In this document: piece by piece, positions 10,593-25,600 of the stretch | Layout of the letters: each line of letters begins with the position of its first letter | Position numbering within the stretch: the stretch's first letter is position 1 | Source of the DNA: Epiperipatus broadwayi | Lineage: Eukaryota; Onychophora; Udeonychophora; Euonychophora; Peripatidae | NCBI GenBank assembly: GCA_028023455.1 | Contig: JAQFVV010000012.1 | Coordinates: 14,274,364 to 14,338,363, forward strand | Direction of reading: 5' to 3' | Length of the DNA stretch: 64,000 bases | The notes under the pieces: model-generated | The model's database searches: none | Told to the model about the DNA's origin: nothing | Seen by the model: only the letters and a program-made list of their open reading frames with translations | Program-made: the position numbers and the translations under genes

Positions 10593-13508
10593 ATTCATTT
10601 ATTTTAATAATTCACTTATTATAATCGGAGTTTATATTTAAAATGAAATAGGGATAAACAAACTTTAACTAGCAAGTAATTAAAAATATTATTACACATT
10701 CATTCTATTTGACTGATATTATTTGTCCTTACCTTTTAATTTAAAAGACATACACAAAAGCTAGCATTCTTTACTATTTTATTCTGTTTAAATTGTATTG
10801 GTATGGGTTAGGGATTTAAAATCAGAGCATATGAATAAAGCTTTTCATTTAATGTACTTCAATACTTTTTTTAACACAATATATTTTAAACTTTCCTTTA
10901 TTTTATTAGTCTCTATCTCTTGGATATTTTGCACTATTAACTTTATCATTTAAATTCATAAGACCTATCAAAGAGTTTTCCTTTTATTTCATTTAATTTT
11001 ATTAATGTGATAGGTTGATACCTTAATTTGGGTACATAACGGTGCCATTCCTATTACTCACATTTATACCAGTACAATAAAAGATTAGTTAAAATTAAAT
11101 CTTTAAAAGAAAAAGTTTTCTTTTTCATGTAGAAATTGGTAGCTGATACATAAAGTTAATTAAAATAATTTTAAAACATAATATTATTTTTGAATACACA
11201 AAACATGCACGCATGTGAAATATTTAAAGTGAAATGTCCAAGTGTTACAATAATGTGTAGTAGAATAATTATTAAAGTTTTAAAACTACAGCTTTATTTT
11301 GAAATTGGATTTTCATCTGTATGCATGTAAATTAGCCCTTGTAATTACCAGTAATTTTATAATATAAATGCTAATGTAATATTTCTGTTGAAAGGTTAAA
11401 ATTCATTATATCTATATGATAAATTTATTCATACTTTTGTTTTGTAAATTTGATATAGGATTCAAAAGGAATCAGCTCAGGTATTTTGGTTATTTTCAAA
11501 TTTGAGATCCGATTCAATGAAGATATCTCTATAATTATGTTATTAAATTGTGATCCGGACTAAGTGGCCAGTTACTAGAATTATCATTGTAAAGACAGTG
11601 TATTCATTATAATAATCCTATATTAATAATACATAACTATGCTAAGAAGGTAATCAAATGAATAAATATATTTTACTTATGAGGGTTAGCTATACATAGG
11701 ATTAAATCCAAGGTATATTGAAAGTTAAAGATTTGATCTATGAACAAATGTGCTTGATTATATAATCTTATTAGCATTATATGCAATTGAAGATTAATAT
11801 TTTAAAATATAAATTTTAAACACTTTACAAGTTTTATATTTGTTTTCCAGTATGCATATGTGTCTGGCCTGCATATGAATTCTATACACAAAATATTACT
11901 TCCACATAATGTTATGCTTATTTCACTGGGAGTATACATCTGTAAATTTTTGTGGTTACCAATGTAAAGTAGTGAAATCAGTAAGTGATATTAGGTTTCT
12001 AGTATAACAAACAGACAATGTGGTGCATTTAGTGGTTAACCCAGTTATAAATATATGGATAATAATAAATTTAGTGCATATTAAAAAAAAATTACACATC
12101 AAAAAAATACAAAAATGAAAATGAGAAGAATGAATATCAAGATGATTGCAGAAGAAAATTTCGAACAAGCTGTGATGATGATAACATAAAGAAAAAATAC
12201 AATATGAGAATTCTGAAATGGACAGTGTCAATCCAGACAATGATATATATAAAAATTGAGCAAAAACAAACTGATGAAGAAATAAAAAGTTGTGAAAAAA
12301 ATGCAACATTTATCACCTTGCACATGTTAAACATAATGTGAGATAAAAAATGGATAAAAATTAAAACAGGAGAAAGATGATGAATCAAACTTATTGAAGG
12401 AAAATATACAAATTGAGTAAGAACAGATAAAAATAATCGAGAAAGTACTAAAAGGTAAACTTGAAGACAATTTGCAATTCTAATTTAATTCAATAATAAA
12501 AACACTACTAGTGAAAAAAAAAACAACTTCCAGACATTTTTTATTATGCCCAAATGTTAAGGCGACTGTCATGTTGAACAGTTAGTTAGTCCAAGCTGAT
12601 CAATAAAAGTTTTACTGGTTCTGTATTGTAACAGAAAAAAATCTTTTCAGTATCGAGTAGTGAAAGTTCACAATTTGTAGTGTCTAAATATACTTTTCCT
12701 AATGTCAAAAATATTAATATTTCTAAATAAGTTACATTTTAATTTGTTTGAAATCCATTGAATTAAAAAAAAAAATACCATAAGAACCCAATCTAATTTT
12801 TTTAAAATAATGCTTTTTTTCTCAAAAAGACGAGTATTTTCTATATAACTTGTTTATGATGCTTTAGATTTTTTTTTTTCCATTCAATTATTAATCAACA
12901 TATATTTCGCAAACTTTAAAAGTATGGTATTTGAAGATTGTTTAAAAATATAATCTTAATCTAAATATTCAAGTCATACTATAATTTTTTTCTCAGTATT
13001 GATACTACTATAAAATTTCTTCAACTTTTTAGTAGAATTTTTATTTTGTTAAAAGTAATATAAAAAAGTTTTTCTTTTATGCTTCCAGTGATAGAAGTAT
13101 GCATTTTCCAACATTCATCTCTCTAGCAATGGATGATTAAAAAATAATTAATTTTACTTATTAAATTGATTTTAAACAAAATCCATTTGTATATCATTAT
13201 AGACCTATCTTTTCTAGATATATTAACTCAATGAAGTGACTATTAATTTACTTATTATATTTTAAACTTGATCTTATAGATTTTGAAATTAATATTTACC
13301 AAAGCCGGTTTTTTAAAAGCAATTATTTCTAAAAACTTGACTCATTTAATGCCTTATATGATAATTTTAAAAAAGGTTTCACTAAAATATTATTATAAAG
13401 TAGTAGAAATATAAATATAATTTTGATATTTGAATATCGTAGCCATTGTTAATTACAATTATACATTTTTTTTATTATAAATCTTCAAAAAAAAAAAAAA
13501 AATTATAC
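10593..13508. other. AT-rich sequence, no gene recognised
   Basis: This is the interval where a terminal NOL9 exon might be expected. I found none with acceptable splice signals and a VPYVT-like motif. Around 12110-12480 the plus strand has Glu/Asp/Lys-rich short frames broken by stops; these are not assignable. Confidence 0.35.
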
Positions 13509-13642
13509 CTGTTGAGCCAAAACATTTTCTGGAAATGATATGTTTCCTTTTAAAAAACAATTCACTTTTTCTAATACTGTTTCTTCTAAAGATGTTAAAA
13601 TCAAGAATAAATTATTTTCTGTATCAATATTTCGAACAATAC
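13509..13642 (-). CDS. NOL9: NOL9 exon D
   Basis: This 134-nt exon (2 bases plus 44 codons) lies between acceptor (T)nAG at 13644-13643 and donor GTATAA after 13509. It encodes [20 protein letters not shown], then [19 protein letters not shown]. It continues the exon C motif in frame, although it sits 36.8 kb away, beyond many transposons. The exon ends in phase 0. A terminal exon giving the basic C-terminal tail of NOL9 is expected at lower coordinates, but none could be recognised. Confidence 0.83.
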
Positions 13643-16600
13643 CTAAAAAAAAAAAAAAGATATGTAATTTATCATTCTTTTTTAATTTGTGAATCTCTAA
13701 CATATTTAAAATAATACTAACATTTATAACATTTTTTTTTTTGTTTATACTTTTGGTCAATAAATGAAACTGTAACAATTAAACTCACTTTTTTTAAAAT
13801 CTCTTATCTCTAGCTCCATTTTTAATAGCCATAATTGTCTCTTGATTATACCATTCTTTTTTTTTCTTTATATAAAACCTTTAAATTTATATCTATTATT
13901 CCTTTATTTTTAAGAATATGACTAATCCAATTCTCCTTCTTTTTAATGCCTCAGTAATACTTGCTAAGATTATCCACCCAATTTTTATTTATTATTTTTC
14001 TCTCAATTTATAATTTCAAAGGTTCAAATAGCATTTCATATCTTTTTTTAACAACCCTGTTTGCACAGATTTAAAGATGGAAAGAAGCATAAAGTATCAT
14101 GAGAATTATTATAAAGTTATTTACCTAAAAAGTATTTGATTACATAACTCAATTAGCCAGAAATGGAACTGCTAAGTATATAGGCATTTATTTCATTGCC
14201 AATTCAGTGTTCTGACTATTTTAAGACTTTAATAGAATATAGAAAATAAGCAGATAATTTACTATTTAATGTATATAAATTGAGTTTGAGAATGTTATCT
14301 TATTTTTAGTATATATATAAAAAAAATTGATCAATGATTAGTTATAAACAGCAGCAATTTCAGTTTGAGTTTAAATTACAATATATTTATCTGATTTCTT
14401 GATGCAATTATTAGAACAAAAAAATGCTCATGTAATAATATTTAAAGTAAAATGCTATCCTACTAAATGACTTGAAAATTCCAAACTAAGTCATCTACTT
14501 GTAGTTAAGTGTTGAATAATTAGCTTCACTTAGTTAAATTGCTAAATGGTTTTTTTTTTTTAAATCAAATTTTATCAATACTTTTGGAAATAACTAGTAA
14601 TAATAACAGATTAGTATACAACCTGAAATTCTGAGTGGTATTTCCTTCATCTCTGCTTCATTTGCTGGTCTGACAAGTAACAGTTTAATATGATAACTGA
14701 ACAGAAAACTTTTAGATTTAAAAATACTAAATTTAAATGATGCTCTAACCAACTAAATTATTCTGCCAAACAAAGGAGTCTAAGTTGACTTTTTTTAAAA
14801 AGTGGTAAAACTTAATTAACAAAAGAATATTAATTAAAATAAAATGCTAGAAATTTAGAATTTTTTCCCAACAGCAAACAGCAAATATAAAATTAATTCT
14901 CTTTCTCTCTATCTATCTATATATATTATAACGTTTTCCGTTTTGCTAGGCTTCTTCACGCCGATATAAACTGCGCGCGAGTTGATCAAGTTATGTCGAA
15001 AAGAAGAAAGTTGTATTTCTATTTCTAAAAAACATAACTATATTTCCTGATCAAACTCGGCCTATTAATTGTTGAGAATTATGCTATTGACGAAATCAGC
15101 TTTTAATTTATTCAATATGGGCACCAGGTCCTTTTATTCTAAAGAGACCGCTGAAATCTGTCGCCAGCACATCTCGCAAATAAAAAAAAGAAAATACTTT
15201 TAAACTAATCGGTATTGCATCATACCGTAACGAGAATTATTTTTTTAAGATTATTATTCCTAGGCTTAATCAAACATATTGGCAAAGGTAAATTATATAT
15301 ATAAACATCACTAAAATAATATTAATAAATTCAATAATAATTAATAACTATTATTAATAACACACAAATGAAAATTGGTATTAGAAATATTTTTATTCTA
15401 ATAGATTAAAAAAATGTTTGAAATAAATTATTTATCAAATAAATTGGAGAGAACACACTTAATTCTGACGTGAAACATTAATAATAAAAAAATAACTGCT
15501 GAATAATTAATTACAAAGTTCTTGGTTAAATAAGAGTCTCTTGATCAATTAAATTAAAGTCTCTATCGGGATCCTATTATAAGCTTATTTTTACGAGTAG
15601 TTTTTAAAATGGTTAACTTTGTCACAATCAGGATAATGAAGCATAACTTACCAGTAAGTTTTGTGAATTCAGTAGTAGATAACTATGCATAGTTTTTTGG
15701 GTAGAATGAGCTCGGCCTTTTGGTTATTATTTGATCTTGTGGTCCATTCTCCTAGTCGGTCATGAAGGCTTTTCCTGGTGTACATCTTCAGGCACGATGT
15801 TCGCAGAAGCTCCGGTTCACTCCGACATGCCGAATTATTTCAGTGTAGGGTGATCCTGGATGTATTATTGTTATCCAGGACCGACTAGAGAGACTAACGG
15901 AACAAGATGTTCTTCAAACTGACCTCTGCCTTTTATACTAGAGGCCCAGTTTTCCGACTTCTGCGCATATCTTTTGTTTGTCAAAATATACGTTGATAAT
16001 CTTATATATTCTTTATAAAATTTATGTAACAAAGTCTTTATTTTTTTCAGCAAAATTCTGCCATCTTTAATTAGTTGAAGTATTTTTACTTTCTCTTATC
16101 TAGATTGGTAATTTATGTCTTTTGTTCTCTCCAATTCTACTTTTATTTCTAATTACATTAAAAAAATACGAAAGAATAATTTAACTTTCACTGTACGTTA
16201 TTTTTTTAAAAAAAAAAATTAGTCAAAAAAAAATCTAAATTTACTTTTATTTTTTAGCTTTTACCAAATGCCAATATATTTGCAACGTATATAAATAAAC
16301 GTTACAATACCACCAGTGCCCGGATGATGAGAATAAAATAGGGGTTTACACTAATTTTATTCTTAAGTTTTTTAAATTCATATTCGTGGTTTTTTTTTTT
16401 TTTATGTAGTAGCGTGCTGATATATTCCGTAGATTCATTCACAAGCGACGTTCGGCTTTAATGCCCACTTTTAGGTCTAACACGGTGGGAATGGAAAATA
16501 TTTCACATTCATCTGTGTCCTTTCTGCTTTAATGTAATATTAACGATAAGAAGCCCAAGTTATAAGCACTAACGAGCGTTGCTCATCGTTTTGAGTCTTA

Positions 16601-19600
16601 CAGGCTCACGGCAACTTGGTCCGCCTTCCCCTTTATTGGGATCCCTGCTAGAAATAGTCTGATGGGCATATAAAGGTGGTCTTATGTTAATATACTGCGT
16701 ACTAGGACTCGGGGTTATGTTTTTCCCCTCTTCAGTAACCACCTACCCGGTCAAATACTTGTGACTTACGTCTACATCAGCCACGATCGTGTTTTTTTTT
16801 AGACATATCAAAAAATATATACATTTTTTTTTTTCTGGAAGTCATATTAAAAAAATATTTTTTTATATTTTAATAATCAGGGTTTAATTAGTTAGTTTTT
16901 TTTTTTATAATTTTTTTTAAAAAAAAATACTATTTATTTTCCGGCTGTGAGTTTCTTTGGGTCATCGTTGTAACGTTATTTATCATTACAACTTATCTCA
17001 GGTTGTAGTTGTTAAATCGAAGCCCTAGTTGGGTAAGCCATTATAACGTTTTCCGTTTTGCTAGGCCTCTACACGCTAATATAAACTGCGCGCGAGTTGA
17101 TCAAGTTATGTTGAAAAGAAGAAAGTTGTATTTCTATTTCTAAAAAACATAACTATATTTCCTAATCAAACTCGGCCTATTAATTGTTGAGAATTATGCT
17201 ATTGACAAGATCAGCTTTTAATTTATTTAATATGGGCGCCAGGTCCTTTTATTCTAAAGAGACCGCTGAAATCTGTCGCCAGCACATCTCGCAAATAAAA
17301 AAAAGAAAATACTTTTAAACTAATCGGTATTGCATCATACTGTAACGAGAATTATTTTTTTAAGATTATTATTCCTAGGCTTATTCAAACATATTGGCAA
17401 AGGTAAATTATATATTTAAACATCACTAAAATAATATTAATAAATTCAATAATAATAACTATTATTAATAACGCACAAACGAAAATTGGTATTAGAAATA
17501 TTTTTATTCTAATAGATTAAAAAAATGTTTGAAATAAATTATTTATCAAATAAATTGGAGAGAACACACTTAATTCTGACGTGAAACATTAATAATAAAA
17601 AAATAACTGCTGAATAATTAATTACAAAGTTCTTGGTTAAATAAGAGTCTCTTGATCAATTAAATTAAAGTCTCTATCGGGATCCTATTATAAGCTTATT
17701 TTTACGAGTAGTTTTTAAAATGGTTAACTTTGTCACAATCAGGATAATGAAGCATAACTTACCGGTAAGTTTTGTGAATTCAGTAGTAGATAACTATGCA
17801 TAGTTTTTTGGGTAGAATGAGCTCGGCCTTTTGGTTATTATTTGATCTTGTGGTCCATTCTCCTAGTCGGTCATGAAGGCTTTTCCTGGTGTACATCTTC
17901 AGGCACGATGTTTGCAGAAGCTCCGGTTCACTCCGACATGCCAAATTATTTCAGTGTAGGGCGATCCTGGATGTATTATTGTTATCCAGGACCGACTAGA
18001 GAGACTAATGGAACAAGATGTTCTTCAAACTGACCTCTGCCTTTTATACTAGAGGCCCAGTTTTCCGACTTCTGCACATATCTTTTGTTTGTCAAAATAT
18101 ACGTTGATAATCTTATATATTCTTTATAAAATTTATGTAACAAAGTCTTTATTTTTTTCAGCAAAATTCTGCCATCTTTAATTAGTTGAAGTATTTTTAC
18201 TTTCTCTTATCTAGATTGGTAATTTATGTCTTTTGTTCTCTCCAATTCTATTTTTATTTCTAATTACATTAAAAAAATACGAAAGAATAATTTAACTTTC
18301 ACTGTACGTTATTTTTTTAAAAAAAAAATAGTAAAAAAAAAAATCTAAATTTACTTTTATTTTTTAGCTTTTACCAAATGCCAATATATTTGCAACGTAT
18401 ATAAATAAACGTTACAATATATTATACTTAATGTTTTCACGGTTATATGATATAGATAAATTATTACTTTTTTGGCTAAACCGTGTTATTTTCCATTAAC
18501 ACACGGTTTAGCCCAAAAAGTAATAATTTATTTATATATATATCATATGATAACAAACCTTTCTTATATATATACTGAAATGATATAAATATTTTAAATG
18601 ATTATATTCATCTATCATTTCATAACAGTCAAAGAAAGAAGGGTTTAATATATAATAGGGCAATCACTCTTCAAAAATAAGCTAGGAAAAGCAAATTAAG
18701 TGTATTTAACTATAATAGTAAAATACAATTTTAGAAAGCAAATGACTCATAACATTAACAAATAGATATATATTAGATTACATATATGTAATAATATTAT
18801 AATTCGATGTCTGTACTTCTTCAAAACAATATACATAATTATATAATTGAATATTTATAAATACTGCAATCAGATATATTTTAAAATTTTTTATCCACTT
18901 AGAAAAGCTTTTGACTATCCACATAGTCTTTGTCAACTACATATATGTATGAATGTGTGTATGTATAACAATTGCCATTTATTTATACACATAATACAAA
19001 AATATTTATATATGTTAAGAATTCCTTGAAATATTATACAATGTAATCTTATGTATAAAAAATAATAATTATAACAATAATATATAATATTCAAAATTAT
19101 AAAACATATAAAATATGGGTTAATTACTAAAAGTACGCAGATATTATAATTGATATTTAAACAAGACATTTATTTTTTATATAACGCAATGTTTTTATAA
19201 TCTATAATATTAATAAGCCAATAAGCTAATACACATGCGCTTTGCAGATGTCACTATATAAATGAATACTCCCACTTTTTCAAACACAAGATAAGTCTTT
19301 AAGAAAATATAGAATGAATCCATCTATATTTTCGACCCAACCGTATATGTATGGGCAAATCTGAAGTGTTTGAAATGAAGAGCGTGAACTTATTAATTGA
19401 TCACTTTAAATTACTTTTTTACTAACTTAAATGAATGACGCTAATGAAATTTCTAGAATTTACGATACGTCATTATTATAATTAAACATATGTAAACAAG
19501 ACATTTATTTTTTATATAGCGTGATGTTTTTATCATCTATAATATTAATAAGCCAATAAACTAATACACATGCGCTTTGCAGATGTTACTATATAAATGA

Positions 19601-22600
19601 ATACTCCCACTTTTTCAAACACAAGATAAAGTTTTTAAGAAAATATAGTATTCATTTATATAGTGACATCTGCAAAGCGCATGTGTATTAGCTTATTAAT
19701 ATTATAGATTATAAAAACATCGCGCTATATAAAAAATAAATGTCTTGTTTACATATGTTTAATTATAAGAATGACATATCGTAAATTCTAGAAATTTCCT
19801 TAGCGTCATTCATTTACGTAGTAAAAAAGTAATTTAAAGTGATCAATTAATAACTTCACGCTCTTTATTTCAAACACTTCAGATTTGCCCATACATATAC
19901 AGTTGGGTCGAAAATATAGATGGATTCATTCTATATTTTCTTAAAGACTTTATCTTGTGTTTGAAAAAGTGGGAGTATTCATTTATATAGTGACATCTGC
20001 AAAGCGCATGTGTATTAGCTTATTTTTTTAAAAAATTATAAATATGCATAATCAAGAAATTCAATACATTTTTGTGTTCTAAAATTGCCATAGATAGAAA
20101 TACATTTTGTAATAAATATAGAGAACAATATAAAATTTCTGTGGAATTGTAAAACTAATTTCAGGTTTTTTCTTGACAAGTAACAAACTTTATATGGATC
20201 ATCTCTAAAATGTCTTAGTGTAATAATAGAGTCATGGAATGCTTCAACAACAATTGAATAATAAAATAATTACATTTCACAAAGCTTGTTAGTATCAAAA
20301 TGCCACACATGGAACTTTGAGAAAATGAAACAATAAACAATTCATGTCAAACATCTAACCAATGTCTATCAAATCATAAAATCAAGAAAGAATTAACAAA
20401 AGATTCATGTTTTTGACTATGTCTTCTTCAAATTGAAACACATACACATTATATATCAAAATTCCCATCTGTAAGTAATTTATTCGAAAATTTTAAATAA
20501 ACTGTAACAGAAACTATTTAAAGTTTCAGATTAACTTTTAGTGTAGAAGCCTACTGTATATCTTATCTTTCATCATTCATCCATGCGTTTATGATATATA
20601 TATATTATCTTTTGGAGTAATATGTTGTTACTTTATACATTATAATTATTTAAGAGTTCAATAATATTTTAAATTTCAGGCTTAGATAATAAAATCTTCA
20701 TGTATGTTTATTATGATTAATCTTTTTGAAGAGAATAAAGTATTTACTAGTTAGATTAAAGAAAGAGATCATAATTTAAGTTAGAATATTATTCTATTTT
20801 AAATATTATAATAATTTTTACGTAAGTTTATAATAGGACAAATGAATGAAAGTGGATAAGTAGTTATGATTATTAAACAGCATAAATGATCTGAATTTAA
20901 ATAATTCTTTGAAGAACATCTTTATATGTGTCAAATGACAATGTTTTCTAATATCTTTATAAAATTTTGTTATAAATAATGTATGTAACATAATTCCAAT
21001 GTGTGGATTTTTTTTTGTTTTGTTTATTTATAAATGGTGAATTTGAGATGTATATACATTTAATATTAATTTTATTTATAGTACATATTAACAGCAAGCA
21101 TGAATGCTTTAATCTATAAAAATTTAAGATAAGCATTATGTCAATAATGGCATCTATATATTTTTGTAAGTTTGTCTTGATTATTTATGCAGATATGGTA
21201 TTATACTGCTGTGTTGAAAATATGTATGTGCATTGTTTACATTATTAATATACCCTCTACATTAGAGAAGAAATCTGGCATATGATGATTTGTTCGTCCC
21301 ATATTATAGTTTATATTGCTACAAAATTCTTTTCTGGGATTAATTTTTTATGTATGCATCTAAATTGCAAAAACATTTATTAGTAGATATGCATCATTGT
21401 TGAGTGCAGAAAAATAAAATTGCTATTAACTGAAAGGAGACGCTTTGATTTCTCTTGGAAGCCTTAAAGAAAGCAATTCCTAATACCCACTCCATATTAT
21501 TACTAGATCATTATTCATATAATATATCAACATGGAAGGGCGGCTCATGAACACACCTTAGCCAGGATATAAGTTTATTGGCTTTTTATCTATGAGTTTA
21601 AGATCAAGAAACAATGATCTTTCTTCTCAATTGCCTGATAGCTCTAAATTGTAAACAGCTGAGTTTTCTTGAAAGCAAAATGAATGCATATGTGAATTTT
21701 TTTTTCTAATAGATATTTAAAACCACGACAGACAAAAATAAATCATGGCCCTTAATTCCCGAAGGGTGTAAAATCACTAGCCAAGGCAGCATTCAGTGGC
21801 TGAAGGCCAGAGGTGCTTAAGAATCTCTTAATTGTGAACCAGGCTGCCATTTGATGATAACCTTTTATTTAAGTACTTACAACTGCAGATCACTTTCAAG
21901 TGAAGAAAGAAGGGTGCTAAGAATCTCCTGATCGTGAACCAAGGTGCCATTTGATGATGACTTTTTATTTAGGTATTTACAACTGCAGATCACTTTCAAG
22001 TTAAGGAATATTATAAGAATTAGAGAAAGAATTGTATCATATTAAATGGCATGTTGTTGGACTGGCATAAACATTGCAAGTAGGATTCATTATAAATAAA
22101 ATTTAGAAAAACAAAATTGTAGAGATTACCACTGCAGTAAATTACTACAATTTAATTGATGAGATTATAGTTTGGGCCAAGTGACGAGTGCAGGTTCAGT
22201 ATATAATGTACATCTTGCGGATCACACTTCTTTTTCACATCTTTGGTCACATCTTTATGATTACATCTCACCACAATGTGTTAAAAGCGGATAGAAACCA
22301 ATCCCCACCTTACATGAGATTGGATAATCTCTAATCTAATGAATGATTATTTAAAATTATTAATATACTTTCATTAAGTGATTTGTATCAAAGTTATGAG
22401 GGCAGTGATTAAACTCTAATAATTTGCTATCTATACATATCTTGAACAATGATGAAGATATGTATGAGAGATTATGGTCTTGGAAAACTGATGAGGGCTG
22501 GTTCAGCATGAAATGTCTACCTTGGGGATCATAGATCTTTTTCATGTCTTTGATCATATGTTTATGATTACATCCCTACACTAGGTGCTAAAAATGGATA

Positions 22601-25600
22601 GAAACCAGTCCCTATTTTGCATGAGAGTGGTGTGGTAAAAATTAGACTACAGAAATAATATTCATTATTAATCTCTAGTCTAATGAATGACTAATAGAAA
22701 TTATTAATATATTTTCATTAAGTGATTTGTGTAAGAAGTTATGAGGACAGCATGTTTGGCACTTTATCAATTTAACTGTAGTGATTTGCTGTGTGTGTAT
22801 ATATATATATATATATTGAACCGTGATAAAGATATGCATAAATTGTGGTCTGGGCTAGCTGATGAGTGCTGGTTTAGCACAAAATGTCCAAGTTGGGATC
22901 ATAATCTTATTCACATCTTTGGTTATATGTTTATGATAACATTCCTTCACAAGGTGTTAAAAGTGGATAAAAACCAGTCCCTACTTTGCATGAGGGTGAT
23001 ATAGTGAAAATTACCATACAGAAATATTATTCATCATTAAATAATCTCTAGTTTAATGAATGACTAATAAAAATTATTAAACTTCTTCCGGCAATAAGAA
23101 AAAAAGATGACCTGTTACTAAAAAGTGACATGACATCATAAAATGTGTAGAAGAATTCTATCAAAAATTATATAGCATTAAAGAACAAGAAAAATCTTCT
23201 GAATTGTCCAGGATTTTAAATGAAGAAGTGAGACATGCAATTAAATTTATGAAGAAAGAAAAAGCTTCAGGTAATGAAGAAATTATAATAGATATTTTTA
23301 AAAAAGCAGAAGAAATAGAAAAAAATTAGGTCAAGTTATAAACCAAATGATTGGAGAAATGCAGTATTAATATTTAAAAAAGATAATAAAGAAGATATTA
23401 GAAATTACAGACCTATCTGTCTTTTATTAGTTCTATAGAAAATTTTTATCAAAATAATTACAACTCACCTACAACACCCTTTGGATTTTAATTAAACAAA
23501 AGAACAAGTTAAGATTTAAAAGTGGTTTTAGTACAGTAGAACTAATAAATATGAATTGCCATTATGCTTTGAATTTATAGATTATAAAAAGGCATTTGAT
23601 TCTACAAGCATTTCTTCAGCAATTAAAGTATTGGACCCAGGATAGTGTCATATTCTGAAGAATATTTATAAAAATGCAATAGCAACAATTAGATTGCATA
23701 ATGATACTAAAAAGATTAACATTGTACAACAAGATAATTCCATATTTCCAAAACTTTTAACAGCAGTTTTGCAAGAAATATTTTGTAGATTAAAATGGGA
23801 AGCTAGGGAGAGAAAAATAAATGGGTATTATTTAAGTCATCTACATTTTGCAGATAATGTAGTTGTTTTTTCAAATACTGCTTTAGAGCTTCAGGAAATG
23901 TTGTTAAGAGTTATCAGATAAATGTAAGAAAGTAGAATTAAAGGTAAATGTTAGAAAGTAATGTTTAATAGATTTTCTCAAAAGAAAAAAGAAAAATTGA
24001 TATTGATGAGTTAGAAATTAACAATAACAAATATATTCTTGATCAGATTATACAGAAGGAAACATAATAAATGAAATCAATCATAGAATTAAACTTGGTC
24101 AAAATGCTTTTGGTAGAAATAATTTAATATTAAAAGGAAATATGCTTATGAATTTGAAAAGGTTTTTTAATAAATGTGTTACCAGTTCTTACTTATCCAC
24201 CTGCGACTTGTGACACTTAACAGAAGAGCAATATAGACTTCAGATTATTCAATGACGTACAGAGATATATGTTAGGACTAATAAGAAGAAATCAAAAACA
24301 AAATATATGAATGAGACAAAAATAAATGTTATTGACATCATTGAAAGAATTAAGAGATTGAAGTGGAGTTGGGCTGACATATTGTTAGAAGAGATATTAG
24401 ATAGAAAGTTGAAATCTTAAACTGGATTCCAAGAGATCATGAAAAAACGAGAAAATGATCAAATGTCAGATGGATGGGCGAAATAAGGAAGGTGATGTGA
24501 AAAGAAGCTAAAGATTGGAGATAGATTTATCTGGGAGAGACCTTTATCCTGTAGTGGACTGATAATGGTTGAAAACAATGATGATGAATAAATAAATAAA
24601 ATGAAATTTAAATATTTAAATTCCAAAATGAATAGTTACTATATTTCATTTGAAAAGAGTTATTGTTTAAAATGAACGTAAAGATTAATATTTTTTAAAA
24701 CTTATATGAGAAATCAGTGTAATATCAAAACTTATATAAGCAATCAGTCAATTAATTCTTATTTATGACCAAAAGAATAGCTACTAACTGTCAGCTATTC
24801 AATATAATTAATTAAGAAAGATTTTATAAAAAAATACTAGATTTATTAAATGATATAAATTGAATCAAATTTTAACTTTCTACAATAAATATTAAATGAA
24901 CTTATACAAAAAATAAAGAAGAGATTCTTCAAAAATCAAATATTAACATTTTATTCTTACCTAAAATCATTTTAATGAATTAATTTTAATTCATTGTGTT
25001 ATCATATTTATTTTATATATACATCTAAAACAAGGTGAAGAGAATATTATTTTAATGTATATTTTAAAGTTTATTATTTTTGATTTAACAAAATATGTAT
25101 GGTAATAAATTATATGAATTTAAATTTATTTCACAGTGTATATTAATCAAGAATAATATATACAGTACATATGTTAAATTCGTTTTGTTTTAAAATAGTA
25201 AAATGTATTTTAGCATTAGATCACAATCAAGCTCTGTTATATATATTGTGCCAGGCATTATCAAATGGCCTTGCACAAAGTATGGATTAAGCACAACAAA
25301 TATATAAATGTGCTATATTGATAATGGAGTGGTCTGAGCATTAAAATACCCACACACACCAATTTAAATAATATGAAATTGACATGGAAAATATTGTAAA
25401 ATAAGCTCATGTATTTTTTTTATTTTTCTATTTTGTATATTTTTTATATCACTTTATGTATTGGGCTTTTCTCTGAAATAGAGAAAGACAAACTTATTAA
25501 ACAAGTGAATCAAATGTTGGAACATAGTAGTAAAATAAATAATTAAAGCAATTGTTCCAACATACTTGTACATTTTTCATTTTGTTAATTACTGCCTCTA

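Larger units (their letters stand above)
14925..18418 (+). mobile_element. LTR-like element: 1.38-kb direct repeats around a 0.73-kb core
   Basis: Direct repeats at 14925-16308 and 17040-18418 are nearly identical (scattered substitutions and a few short indels) and flank 16309-17039. Each repeat starts ATTATAACGTTT and ends AAACGTTACAAT, an imperfect 12-bp inverted terminus. The outer flanks share ATAT while the inner junctions differ, as for LTRs of one insertion. The core has no gag/pol frame, no clear primer-binding site and no polypurine tract, so it could be a TRIM/LARD-type element or two tandem TIR elements. The small ORFs inside the repeats are conserved only because the repeats are. 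Confidence 0.6.

Noticed and set aside
11956-12388. Two overlapping minus-strand ORFs
   Set aside because: Low-complexity Phe/Leu/Ser/His-rich translations opposite a Lys/Glu-rich strand; no domain or splice context.
15871-18164. Matching 60-codon minus-strand ORFs at 15871-16053 and 17982-18164
   Set aside because: Conserved only because they lie in near-identical 1.38-kb repeats; no recognisable domain.
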